From Prauserella salsuginis (GTDB taxonomy: Bacteria > Actinomycetota > Actinomycetes > Mycobacteriales > Pseudonocardiaceae), in NCBI RefSeq assembly GCF_024648885.1, contig NZ_JANBBF010000009.1:248001-312000 (forward strand): a DNA stretch of 64,000 nt. The letters are read 5' to 3'. Made by a program: the position numbers and the translations under genes. The notes below the pieces were generated by a model that ran no database searches, was not told the DNA's origin, and saw nothing but the letters and a program-made list of their open reading frames with translations. Of the stretch, positions 51,521-59,964 are shown in pieces. Every line of letters begins with the position of its first letter. Position 1 is the first letter of the stretch.

Positions 51521-52889
51521 CAAAGGTGGAACCGCCGTGACTTCCGATTCGACCGACTCCGCCGTTTCCGGGGTCGAGATCCAGCTGGAGGGGGTCACGA
51601 AGCGCTACCCGGGGTCGGCCGAACCGGCGGTGAAGGACGTCACGATGACGATCCCAGCTGGGCAGATCGTCGTGCTGGTCGGCCCTTCGGGCTGCGGCAA
51701 GACGACCACGATGCGGATGATCAACCGGCTGATCGAGCCGACGTCGGGCCGCATCACGATCGGCGGTGAGGACGCGCTGGAACTCGACGACGTCCGGTTG
51801 CGGCGCAAGATCGGCTATGCGATCCAGCAGGCGGGACTGTTCCCGCACTTCACGGTGGCGCAGAACATCGCCGTCGTGCCCGGACTGCTCGGCTGGGACA
51901 AGAAGCGCATCGCCGAACGCGTCGACGAGCTGATGGACCTCGTCGGCCTCGACGCTTCGCAGTTCCGCGACCGGTACCCGCGGCAGCTGTCCGGCGGGCA
52001 GCAGCAGCGCGTCGGCGTGGCACGTGCCCTTGCGGCCGATCCGCCGGTGCTGCTGATGGACGAGCCGTTCGGCGCGGTCGACCCGATCACGCGCGGCAAC
52101 CTGCAGGACGAGCTGCTGCGCCTGCAGGCCGACCTCGGCAAGACGATCGTGTTCGTCACGCACGACTTCGACGAGGCCGTCAAACTCGGCGACCGGATCG
52201 CCGTGCTGGGTGAAGCGTCGACGATCCAGCAGTACGACACCCCGGAGGCGATTCTCGCCAATCCGGCCAACGACATGGTCGCCGGATTCGTCGGTGCGGG
52301 TGCGTCACTCAAACAGCTGACTCTGCTGCGCGTGCGCGACGTCGACTACCCCGATCTGGCGCTGACCGCGGACGTAGGCGAATCGCCGTCGGAACTGCGG
52401 GCGCGCCTGGCCCGAGCAGGGGATACGTACGCGCTGCTGGTGGACCGCAGGCGCAGGCCGCAGCGGTGGGTGCACGTGCGGAACCTGTCGGCGGCGACGT
52501 CGCTGGCGAACATCGGCAGACCGGTCGGCGACACGGTGAGCACGCAGTCGACGCTGCAGGACGCACTGGAGGCGATCCTGGCCGAGGGCGGCCGCGCCGT
52601 GGTGACCGGAACACGCGGCGAGTACGTCGGGATGATCGACATCGAGACGGTGACCGGCGTGCTGGCGCAGCTGCGTGAGGAGCACGAGTCGGCCGGTGAC
52701 GCTGGTGACGCCGGTGACGGAGTCGACGGTGACGGAACCGACGCCGCTGACGGAGACGGGCACGGCGGCGATGCGGGTCGTGCCGGTGTGGCTCGCGGTG
52801 ATGCCGCTCGTGATGGTGCTGGCCGTGCCGACGGTGGTGTCGACGGCGATGCCGGTGCGGCGGCCGACTCCGGGGCGGGTACGTCATGA
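51513..52889 (+). CDS. opuCA: Glycine betaine ABC ATPase (OpuCA-like) with CBS region
   Basis: Encodes 458 residues. The ATPase shows Walker A GPSGCGKTT, Q-loop QQAGLFPHFTV, signature LSGGQQQR, Walker B VLLMDEPFGAVD and the switch His in FVTHDFDEA. Residues about 280-390 are a CBS-like regulatory region (TLQDALEAILAEGGRAVVTGTRGEYVGMIDIETV), which in OpuA senses ionic strength. The last 65 residues are a Gly/Asp/Ala low-complexity tail. The GTG at 51513 follows GAGAGG and overlaps opuCB; a GTG at 51537 is a good alternative. Confidence 0.93.
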   Translation: MADKGGTAVTSDSTDSAVSGVEIQLEGVTKRYPGSAEPAVKDVTMTIPAGQIVVLVGPSGCGKTTTMRMINRLIEPTSGRITIGGEDALELDDVRLRRKIGYAIQQAGLFPHFTVAQNIAVVPGLLGWDKKRIAERVDELMDLVGLDASQFRDRYPRQLSGGQQQRVGVARALAADPPVLLMDEPFGAVDPITRGNLQDELLRLQADLGKTIVFVTHDFDEAVKLGDRIAVLGEASTIQQYDTPEAILANPANDMVAGFVGAGASLKQLTLLRVRDVDYPDLALTADVGESPSELRARLARAGDTYALLVDRRRRPQRWVHVRNLSAATSLANIGRPVGDTVSTQSTLQDALEAILAEGGRAVVTGTRGEYVGMIDIETVTGVLAQLREEHESAGDAGDAGDGVDGDGTDAADGDGHGGDAGRAGVARGDAARDGAGRADGGVDGDAGAAADSGAGTS

Positions 52890-53662
52890 GCGACGTCGAC
52901 GTCACCGGACTGTCCTCGGAACCGGGGCTGAAGCGGGCCGACCGGGTGCGGTTGTTGGCGCAGCCCCTCGCGGTGCTGGTCGTCGTGGGCGCGGTGCTGG
53001 TGTGGGCGTTCGCCAGGGAGACCGACGAGATCGAGGCGGAGTCGATCCAGGCGGGCGTGCTGCTGACGAAAACCTGGGAGCACCTGCTGATCACCGTGGT
53101 GGTGACGGCGATCGTCGTCGGTGTGGCCGTGCCGCTGGGGGCGATGCTGACGAGGCGGTGGGCGAAACCCGTGGCGCCGGTGTTCCTGGGTATCGCCAAC
53201 ATCGGGCAGGCAGCGCCCGCCCTGGGTGTGCTGGTGCTGTTCTTCCTGTGGACGGGCTGGGAGGGCCTGTGGGCGGCGGCGCTGCCCATCGCGTTCTACT
53301 CGCTGCTGCCCGTGCTGCGGAACACGATCGTGGGAATCCAGTCCGTCGACCCGTCCCTGGTGGACGCCGCGCGGGGCATCGGCATGTCGCCACGATCGGT
53401 GCTACTGCGAGTGGAGATGCCGCTCGCGTTGCCGATGGTGCTGGCGGGCATACGGACGTCGCTGGTGCTGGCCGTGGGGACGGCCACGTTGGCGTTCTTC
53501 GTCAACGGCGGCGGGCTCGGTGAGCTCGTGGACACCGGGTACAAGCTGAACCGTCCCGCGGTGCTCGTTGTCGGCGCCGTGCTGGCCGTGGGGTTGGCGC
53601 TGGTCGTCGACTGGCTCGGCGCGCTGGCCGAACAGCTGCTGGGACCGAAGGGGCTGGGATGA
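52886..53662 (+). CDS. opuCD: Glycine betaine ABC permease (OpuCD-like)
   Basis: Encodes 258 residues with about six membrane segments and the permease loop SVDPSLVDAARGIGMSPRSVLLRVEMPLALPMVLAGIRTS. It is the second pore subunit of the betaine importer. The ATG overlaps the ATPase stop and the end overlaps the binding-protein start. Confidence 0.92.
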   Translation: MSDVDVTGLSSEPGLKRADRVRLLAQPLAVLVVVGAVLVWAFARETDEIEAESIQAGVLLTKTWEHLLITVVVTAIVVGVAVPLGAMLTRRWAKPVAPVFLGIANIGQAAPALGVLVLFFLWTGWEGLWAAALPIAFYSLLPVLRNTIVGIQSVDPSLVDAARGIGMSPRSVLLRVEMPLALPMVLAGIRTSLVLAVGTATLAFFVNGGGLGELVDTGYKLNRPAVLVVGAVLAVGLALVVDWLGALAEQLLGPKGLG

Positions 53663-54639
53663 GGATCGGGAAGCGGGCCGGCCGGAGAGTGCGGTCGCTG
53701 TTGGCGGCCGGGCTGCTGGTGACGACAACGGCGGCGTGCGGGCTGAGCGTGAACGCCGCGTTGCCGTACGACGTGCAGCCGGGATCGATCCCGCGGGTGC
53801 CTGCACTCGACGGCGTCGAGGTGACGGTGGGGTCGAAAGATTTCACCGAGCAGATCGTCCTGGGGTACATCGCGCAGCTCGCTCTCGAGGCGGCGGGCGC
53901 GGACACGGTCGATCTGACGAACATCGCCGGTTCGAACAGTGCCCGCTACGCGCTCGAGGACGGGCAGATCGACGTGCAGTGGGAGTACACGGGTACGGCG
54001 TGGTTGTCGTACCTGGGCGAGGACACACCGATACCGGGGGAGCAGGAGCAGTACGAGGCGGTGCGCAAGGCTGATCTGAAGCGCAACGACCTGATGTGGC
54101 TGCCGTACTCCGACGTCAACAACACCTACGCATTCGCCACGACCGAGAAGTTCGCGCGCGAGCACGGCCTGCGGACGATGACGGACATGACGAGCTTCGT
54201 GAAGCAGAACCCGCGAGAGGCCGTGTTCTGCGTCGAGACAGAGTTCGCCAGCCGTCCGGACGGCATGCCCGGAGTGACGAAGACGTACGGCTTCCCCGTG
54301 ACGACGACGAAGACGTTCGGTACGGGGGCGATCTACACGGCAGTGGCGAACGGCACGTGCAACTTCGGCGAGGTGTTCACCACCGACGGCCGGATCGCCG
54401 GGCTGGATCTGCGGGTGCTTGCGGACGACAAACGGTTCTTTCCGCAGTACAACGCGGCCGTGACCGTGCGGAAGGAGTTCTACGACGAGCACCCGCAGGT
54501 CGCCGAAGTCATGGCGCCGGTGGCCGACGCGCTCGACAACGAGGAAATCATGGAGCTGAACAAGCAGGTCGACGTCGACGGTGCCGATCCGTCACAGGTC
54601 GCCTACGACTGGATGCGGAAGAAGGGCTTCATCAGCTGA
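53659..54639 (+). CDS. opuCC: Glycine betaine-binding lipoprotein (OpuCC-like)
   Basis: Encodes 326 residues. A signal peptide ends in the lipobox TAAC (Cys27). VTVGSKDFTEQIVLGYIAQLALEAAG, DVQWEYTGTAWLSYL and GTGAIYTAVANGTCNFGEVFTTDGRIAGLDLRVLADDKRFFPQYNAA match OpuAC/ProX-type betaine/choline binding proteins. It captures the compatible solute outside the membrane. It is the last gene of the five-gene coupled operon starting with BCCT. Confidence 0.93.
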   Translation: MRIGKRAGRRVRSLLAAGLLVTTTAACGLSVNAALPYDVQPGSIPRVPALDGVEVTVGSKDFTEQIVLGYIAQLALEAAGADTVDLTNIAGSNSARYALEDGQIDVQWEYTGTAWLSYLGEDTPIPGEQEQYEAVRKADLKRNDLMWLPYSDVNNTYAFATTEKFAREHGLRTMTDMTSFVKQNPREAVFCVETEFASRPDGMPGVTKTYGFPVTTTKTFGTGAIYTAVANGTCNFGEVFTTDGRIAGLDLRVLADDKRFFPQYNAAVTVRKEFYDEHPQVAEVMAPVADALDNEEIMELNKQVDVDGADPSQVAYDWMRKKGFIS

Positions 54640-54716
54640 GCCATCGCGGCCACGGAACCGCCGACGTTGCCGCGGCGCCGTCGACCGACCGCTGCTGACC
54701 GGTTGCGCGTCCGCGG

Positions 54717-55316
54717 TCACGCCACGCCGAGACGGCGCAGCAGCTCGGCCTCGAGGTTGTCGAGTTCGGAGGCGATGGCCTTGTGCGCGGCCTTCCGCCG
54801 GCTCGAAGGCATGTGCTCGGCGGCGCGCACCGAGGCGGTCAGCTGTTCGAGCGTGCCCTGGGCGTGCTGGGCGAACGAGACGTCGTCGTCGGTGACTTGG
54901 GGGGATCGCCGCAGCTCCGTCAAACCGTCCGCCGCGCCGGCGATGCGAGCGAGCAGGCCGCCGCCGTGGCCGCTGTACTCGGACAGCTGCTCGACCGGGA
55001 CGCCGATCCTGCGCGCCTGGTAGCGGTCGTACGCTTCGCGGACAGTGCCGGCGGCTCGGACAGCCAACGGCACGAGGGCAGGTCCTACCGCTGGGATGAC
55101 GATCTTCGCCACCTTGACCGCGTTCTTGGCCCTCTGCGGGGTCAGGCCCGACTCGTGCTCGCCGGACTTGGCGGCCTTCTTCGCGGCCTTCCGCTCCTTC
55201 TTCGCCGCCTTCTTCGACTTCGTCGATGAAGCCTCCGAGCCTTCCGACAACGCCGAGGACTCCGGGGACTCGGACAACGTGTCGTCGTGGCCTGTGTTGC
55301 GGGATGTGCTGGCCAT
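54717..55316 (-). CDS. DUF6474-like helical protein
   Basis: Encodes 199 residues: a Ser/Asp-rich start, a Lys/Ala-rich helix (STKSKKAAKKERKAAKKAAKSG), a hydrophobic stretch (VAKIVIPAVGPALVPLAVRAAGTV) that may touch the membrane, and a helical C-terminus. The pattern fits a conserved actinobacterial family (DUF6474) of unknown function. GAGGAA lies about 7 nt before the ATG at 55316. It stands alone and is convergent with opuCC. Confidence 0.75.
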   Translation of the reverse strand: MASTSRNTGHDDTLSESPESSALSEGSEASSTKSKKAAKKERKAAKKAAKSGEHESGLTPQRAKNAVKVAKIVIPAVGPALVPLAVRAAGTVREAYDRYQARRIGVPVEQLSEYSGHGGGLLARIAGAADGLTELRRSPQVTDDDVSFAQHAQGTLEQLTASVRAAEHMPSSRRKAAHKAIASELDNLEAELLRRLGVA

Positions 55317-55464
55317 CGCCGTTCCTCGCCTCCGGTTCCGGTCGGTTACGTGGGCGTCTGGGCCTCCCCGGCGCCCGCCGTGCTCGTGTTGACGGTTGAG
55401 GCAGAACTTACTGGTCATACCGGGCCGGGAGCACGTCGCCTCCGGGAGTGTCGGGGCCTTCTCA

Positions 55465-55470
55465 TAAAGT
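55465..55470 (+). promoter_or_regulatory. -10 element of a probable leaderless transcript
   Basis: TAAAGT ends 7 nt before the ATG at 55478, with no Shine-Dalgarno between. Confidence 0.55.
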
Positions 55471-55477
55471 GAACACC

Positions 55478-57175
55478 ATGGTTGACGAGGTGTTGCTCGA
55501 CGCGGGGGTGGTCACACGGTGTCGTCGGCGGGTGCATCTCGACAACGACCCCACGATGGCCGGGACGCCGCTGGCGCCGCCGGATCCCTCGGCCGAACAG
55601 CGGATCGCCGATGCGGAAGCGCACCGCGCCGACATCGCGGAGCGACTACAGGCCGCCATCGCCCCGGTGGGTGATGACGAGGATCCGGTCACCGGGCTGG
55701 GGCCCGCCGAGGACAGTTCGGCGGCCACCTGGACCGTCATTCCCGCCGAGCTTTCTCCTGCGGAACGTGCAGGGCTCACCCTCACCGCCCTCGAAGAGGG
55801 AGTCGGCTACATCTGGGGCGGACTGTTGCCGCGCGACCGCGAGGCGGGACGCCGCGGTGGTATCCAGTTGCTCGTTCGGTCGGTCGACGGCTACGTGCCG
55901 GTCCTTGTGGTGCGTCACCGCATCACGGATCCGGGGGAGGGTGCTCGGACGACCGAGCTGACGGATCTCGACCCGGCCAACGCTTCGACGGACCCGGATC
56001 GGAAGGTGCGATCGCACCCTCGCGATCAGTTGAGGCTGGCTCACACCTATCGGCTTCTGCAGGCAGCCGGGTTCGCCGAGCCGGATCGCGCGGTCGGCGG
56101 AGTGATCGGGCTCGATGCCGACGTGGTGCTCTGGCATGACCTGGAGGCCGGAACATGGCCGGGTGGGCGGACCGCGCTCCAGGAATACGACAGTCGGTTC
56201 GCCGACCGGCTCGCCGTCGCACGTGCCGCGGCCGCGGGCGAGGAGCCGTTGGCCGAACCGTCTCGGGTCCTCGAATGCAAGGGCTGCCCATGGTGGCCGA
56301 CGTGCGAGGCGGAGCTCACCAGGGTTCGGGACGTCAGCCTGGTCGTACGGGGCGAGGACGCGATGGAGCTGCGCCGCGCCGGCATCGCGACGGTGGACAA
56401 GCTCGCTGCGCTCGACATCCATGACGAGCCGCCGATCCAGTGGACGGGCGTGTCGTTCTCGGACGCCGTGTCGTTGGCCAAGGCGTGGCTCGCGGATCTG
56501 ACGATGGTGCGGCGGGTGCCCGACGTGACCGTGCCGCGTGGTGACGTCGAGGTTGATATCGACATGGAGAGCTTCGGCGACTCCGGGGCGTATCTGTGGG
56601 GTTGTCTGCTGACCGGTGCCGATGTCGGCGTGGCCCGCGGCTATCACGCGTTCGCCACGTGGGAGCCGTTGCCGACCGATGATGAGGCGCGGTCGTTCGC
56701 CGCGTTCTGGGCGTGGTTGACGGACGTACGTGAGCGCACTGCAGCAGCCGGACTGCAGTTCCGTGCGTACTGCTACAACGCGTTGGCCGAGAACCGTTGG
56801 TTGTACGCGTCGGCGGAGCGGTTCTCCGGGTTCCGCGGCGTGCCGACGACGGCTGACGTGCGGGCCTTCGTCGACTCCGACGAGTGGGTGGATCTGTTTC
56901 GAAGTGTTTCCGATCAGTTCCTGTGCTCGCATGGCAAGGGCCTCAAGGTGGTTGCGCCGGTGGCGGGCTTCGCCTGGCGAGACGCGGAAGCGGGAGGCGA
57001 AGCCTCGATGCGGTGGTACCGCGACGCCGTCGGTATGGACGATGCGGAACCCGACGTGGCACAGCGCGCTCGGTTGCTCCAGTACAACGAGGACGATGTG
57101 CTCGCCACGCATGCCCTCCGCGTCTGGATCAGTGAACGCGCCATGACCGAGGTGCCGTTCATGGAGGACTTGTGA
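55478..57175 (+). CDS. TM0106-type RecB-like putative nuclease
   Basis: Encodes 565 residues. The N-terminal half resembles the RecB/Cas4-like nuclease part of the TM0106 family, with a Cys cluster ECKGCPWWPTCEAEL (about 277-291) suited to an Fe-S site. The C-terminal half is RNase H-like: VDIDMESFGDSGAYLWG carries a DxE exonuclease motif and YNEDDVLATHALRVWI the last Asp motif. It probably processes DNA or RNA; the biological role is unknown. The ATG at 55478 is chosen over a GTG at 55448 because of the leaderless-type promoter. Its end overlaps the HNH gene by 17 nt. Confidence 0.88.
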   Translation: MVDEVLLDAGVVTRCRRRVHLDNDPTMAGTPLAPPDPSAEQRIADAEAHRADIAERLQAAIAPVGDDEDPVTGLGPAEDSSAATWTVIPAELSPAERAGLTLTALEEGVGYIWGGLLPRDREAGRRGGIQLLVRSVDGYVPVLVVRHRITDPGEGARTTELTDLDPANASTDPDRKVRSHPRDQLRLAHTYRLLQAAGFAEPDRAVGGVIGLDADVVLWHDLEAGTWPGGRTALQEYDSRFADRLAVARAAAAGEEPLAEPSRVLECKGCPWWPTCEAELTRVRDVSLVVRGEDAMELRRAGIATVDKLAALDIHDEPPIQWTGVSFSDAVSLAKAWLADLTMVRRVPDVTVPRGDVEVDIDMESFGDSGAYLWGCLLTGADVGVARGYHAFATWEPLPTDDEARSFAAFWAWLTDVRERTAAAGLQFRAYCYNALAENRWLYASAERFSGFRGVPTTADVRAFVDSDEWVDLFRSVSDQFLCSHGKGLKVVAPVAGFAWRDAEAGGEASMRWYRDAVGMDDAEPDVAQRARLLQYNEDDVLATHALRVWISERAMTEVPFMEDL

Positions 57176-58478
57176 CGTTCGACTTGCGCTGAGCGCCGTC
57201 TTGTCTTCCATTGCCGCGGTTTTCGGTTGTGTGCCGGCTGCTTCGGCTCCGATTGCGGCGGTTTCCGCGGCGCCGACGCCGTTTCCGTTCCGCAAGCTTC
57301 CGTCCATCCGCTGCGTTCTCGGCGTGGGCTGGTTCGCCGGTTCGGACGGTTCCCTCCGGTGTCGTGACGCGGAGTGAGCCGTCGGCCTCGAGTTCGAACA
57401 ACCAGTTGGGCGTGTGCTTGACGAGGTGGTGTCGTCGACATAGTCCGATCAAGTTCGACGCGCAGGTCGGTCCATCGCACCCGTGGGTGCGTACATGGTC
57501 GAGGTCGGTGAACTCGGCCGGTCGATGGCACCCAGGAAATCGGCATTCCCTGTCGCGTACTTTCACGTAGTCCGCGGTCACAGCCGGCGGCCGGTAGCGT
57601 TCCCTTCCGACGTCCAATGGGGCACCCGTCTGTGGGTCGGTGATGATTCTCCGCCAGGTGGATTTCCGATCGGTAGCTATTTGCCGCGCCACTTCAGCGG
57701 GTACGGGTCCGTGTCCGGAAAGATGTGCCGGGTTGTTGCGGATGCGGGCGAGCGTCTCGAAATCGATGTGCACGTAGACCTCCGCCTTGCCGCTTTCGGC
57801 GCTTGCCGGGAACGTGGCGGACGACCTGCCATGGTCGTTGTCCGCACGCTTTCCGCAGGAGCAGTCCGCCAGGAGGTGGTCTGCCAGCGCGTCGGCTCGC
57901 AGCTGGTCCGTCGTCCGGCTTTCGCCGTGGGTGCGCATTGCGCGAGCTCGGTGATCGATCCGTGCGTACACGGCCGATGCTTGTTCCGCCGGCAGATAGG
58001 CGGACACGGTCGCCATCGCGTCTTCGCGATGCCGCAGAGTCACTTTTCGATCAGCACGTCGTTGACGTGCGCGTGCTGCCGTGCCATCGGGGTCCACTCG
58101 GTGTACGGCTCTGTAGGCACACCGGCGGATGGAATCGGCACTGCGAACCTTGAGCTTGTCGGCGACGAGCTGGTCCACCTCTGCGGCGTTCGTGTCGGAC
58201 AGCGGACGCGTTTGATGGACCACTTTGGACGCTTTACGTAGGTCGATGTCGCCGCGTGCGAGGACGCTCAACGTTTCGGGCAGACGTGAGGTCAGCTGGC
58301 GGGCCCACTCGAGCTCCCGTCGGACGACGTGTTCCGACTCTCCTAGGCCGAGCGCCAGCTCGGCGGTCACATCGACGGTGTGTTCGTGTTGTACCGAATA
58401 CTCGGCGAGTGCTCTCAGGTACGCCGCCTGTGCCTGACCGATTCGACGCCAGGCGTGTACGACATCGGTGATTTCCAT
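57159..58478 (-). CDS. DUF222 / HNH endonuclease (13E12-repeat-type)
   Basis: Encodes 439 residues. A helical DUF222 region (about 15-290) is followed by an HNH nuclease motif CRFPGCHRPAEFTDLDHVRTHGCDGPTCASNLIGLCRRHHLVKH, with paired Cys, the catalytic His of LDH and HH. The C-terminus is strongly basic (RKRRRRRGNRRNRSR). This family is the M. tuberculosis 13E12 repeat family, multicopy and mobile-like in many actinobacteria. GAGGGGGA lies just before the ATG at 58478. The 17-nt tail overlap with the nuclease is unusual. Confidence 0.9.
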   Translation of the reverse strand: MEITDVVHAWRRIGQAQAAYLRALAEYSVQHEHTVDVTAELALGLGESEHVVRRELEWARQLTSRLPETLSVLARGDIDLRKASKVVHQTRPLSDTNAAEVDQLVADKLKVRSADSIRRCAYRAVHRVDPDGTAARARQRRADRKVTLRHREDAMATVSAYLPAEQASAVYARIDHRARAMRTHGESRTTDQLRADALADHLLADCSCGKRADNDHGRSSATFPASAESGKAEVYVHIDFETLARIRNNPAHLSGHGPVPAEVARQIATDRKSTWRRIITDPQTGAPLDVGRERYRPPAVTADYVKVRDRECRFPGCHRPAEFTDLDHVRTHGCDGPTCASNLIGLCRRHHLVKHTPNWLFELEADGSLRVTTPEGTVRTGEPAHAENAADGRKLAERKRRRRRGNRRNRSRSSRHTTENRGNGRQDGAQRKSNVTSPP

Positions 58479-58598
58479 CGATCCCCCTCGGCTCGTGGTC
58501 GGCAACTTTACACACGAATCAAGACAAGGGTCAAACCTTTGTTCGAATCACTCGATCGGGCGACAGGACGGCACGGGACCATCGTGGGACCCTTGGTC

Positions 58599-58647
58599 CT
58601 GTGCACGACGCGGCCGCGGTCGGTCATCGCGTCCGCGTCGTGCACAG
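58599..58647. repeat. 15-bp perfect inverted repeat
   Basis: CTGTGCACGACGCGG (58599-58613) and its exact complement at 58633-58647 flank a 19-nt loop, about 120 bp upstream of the HNH start. It may be a terminator, operator or structured RNA. Confidence 0.6.
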
Positions 58648-58865
58648 TCCCGCTCCGTGTCTTCTCAGTTCAGAGTCACAGGTGGAGCGCCGTCCCGAAT
58701 CCGACGAGTGCCCCGGTCAGCCGCAAGTTCGACGGATCAGTCCTGCAGCGATGCGAATCATGCGAACCGGGCGGGCTCTTATCGGCGCGATACAGGCGGG
58801 AGGTTCGGGGTGTTTTTGCGTTCATGCAGCACGCGATGCGCTTCATCGACAGAAGCACGGTGTCG

Positions 58866-58885
58866 CGGTCCGGCCAGCCGGACCG
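58866..58885. repeat. Small GC hairpin
   Basis: CGGTCCGG and CCGGACCG pair around CCAG. Confidence 0.45.
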
Positions 58886-58924
58886 ACGGGGGTCGACGGT
58901 GCCGGTTACCCGAGTCGTCGGGAA

Positions 58925-58965
58925 CGCATTTCGCCCCCGAAACGTCGTCTCGGGGGCGAAATGCG
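58925..58965. terminator. Terminator downstream of SDR gene
   Basis: CGCATTTCGCCCCCGA pairs exactly over 16 bp with 58950-58965 around a 9-nt loop, 108 bp past the SDR stop on the minus strand. Confidence 0.75.
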
Positions 58966-59073
58966 ACTGGGTGCCCGCGAAATGCGGGGATCGATGCGAG
59001 GAATACCGGCTCGGTCACCCTGTGGCCGACGCGAAGCCGGTGCAGTGGATCGCGATCGTCGGGGCGTGCGAGG

Positions 59074-59832
59074 TTAGCGAGGAGCCATCCGAAGGGAGCC
59101 GTCGAGTCGGATGACGTCACCGTTGAGGTAGTCGTGTTCGACGATGTCGACCGCCAGCTGGCCGTACTCGTCGGGCCGACCGAGTCGCTTCGGGAACGGC
59201 ACGCCCGCGGCGAGTCCGGCACGGAACTCGTCGCTCACGGTCGCCAGCATCGGCGTGTCGATGATCCCCGGTGCGATGGTCATGACGCGAATGCCCTGCG
59301 AGGCCAGGTCTCGCGCAGCCGGCACCGTCATGCCCACGACGCCGCCCTTCGACGCCGAATAGGCGATCTGGCCGATCTGCCCCTCGATCGCGGCGACCGA
59401 CGCAGTGTTGATCACTACGCCGCGCTGGCCGTCCTCGAGCGGCTCGTTGCCGGCGATGGCCTCGGCCGCGAGCGTCATGACGTTGAAGGTGCCGACCAGG
59501 TTGATGTTCACGACCTTCTGGAACAAATCGAGGTCATGCGTGCCCTTCTTCGACAGGATCCGGGCCGACGGGCCGATGCCCGCGCAGTTCACGACGATGC
59601 GCAGCGGCACACCGCTGGAGGAGGCCTGGTCGACGGCCGTCCGCAGGGCTGCGCCGTCGGTGACGTCGGCCTCGACATAGGTGACACCTTCGACCTGCTC
59701 CGCCTTCTCGATCGAGGCAGGCAGGTCGAACGCGAACACACGGGCACCCTTGGCGGCCAGTGCCTTCGCGGCAGCGCCGCCGAGTCCGGAAGCACCACCC
59801 GTCACGATGGCTGCGGTGTCCTTGATCTGCAT
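59074..59832 (-). CDS. SDR oxidoreductase, type II 3-hydroxyacyl-CoA dehydrogenase-like
   Basis: Encodes a 252-residue classical SDR: TGGASGLGGAAAKAL cofactor site, ADVTD, NCAGIG, catalytic Ser in NTASVAA and YSASKGG. The full-length pattern, including APGIIDTPML and FPKRLGRPDEYGQLAV, matches bacterial homologues of HSD17B10, which oxidise 3-hydroxyacyl-CoA in fatty acid or branched-chain degradation. AAGGGAAG before the ATG fixes the start. It stands alone, divergent from the UDP-glucose dehydrogenase gene. Confidence 0.9.
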   Translation of the reverse strand: MQIKDTAAIVTGGASGLGGAAAKALAAKGARVFAFDLPASIEKAEQVEGVTYVEADVTDGAALRTAVDQASSSGVPLRIVVNCAGIGPSARILSKKGTHDLDLFQKVVNINLVGTFNVMTLAAEAIAGNEPLEDGQRGVVINTASVAAIEGQIGQIAYSASKGGVVGMTVPAARDLASQGIRVMTIAPGIIDTPMLATVSDEFRAGLAAGVPFPKRLGRPDEYGQLAVDIVEHDYLNGDVIRLDGSLRMAPR

Positions 59833-59964
59833 GCTCTTCCCTTCTCACACGTCTTCGAGCAAGCAGAGCGTACGTGGTCACACGGTCGATTCGTTGATGA
59901 ATGTCCGCCTGCTGGTTCCCTCGGCGTTCGCCCGCAAGTCACCGGCGACTGTGACCGTGCCTTC

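Larger units (their letters stand above)
58479..59073. other. 595-bp region with three hairpins
   Basis: Holds perfect inverted repeats at 58599-58647, 58866-58885 and 58925-58965. No credible gene is seen, although frames stay open. It separates the HNH gene from the SDR gene on the same strand. Confidence 0.55.

Noticed and set aside
58468-59964. Upstream extension of the UDP-glucose dehydrogenase frame by about 500 codons
   Set aside because: It crosses the SDR gene on the other strand and three hairpins, while the enzyme starts normally at the ATG at 59965.
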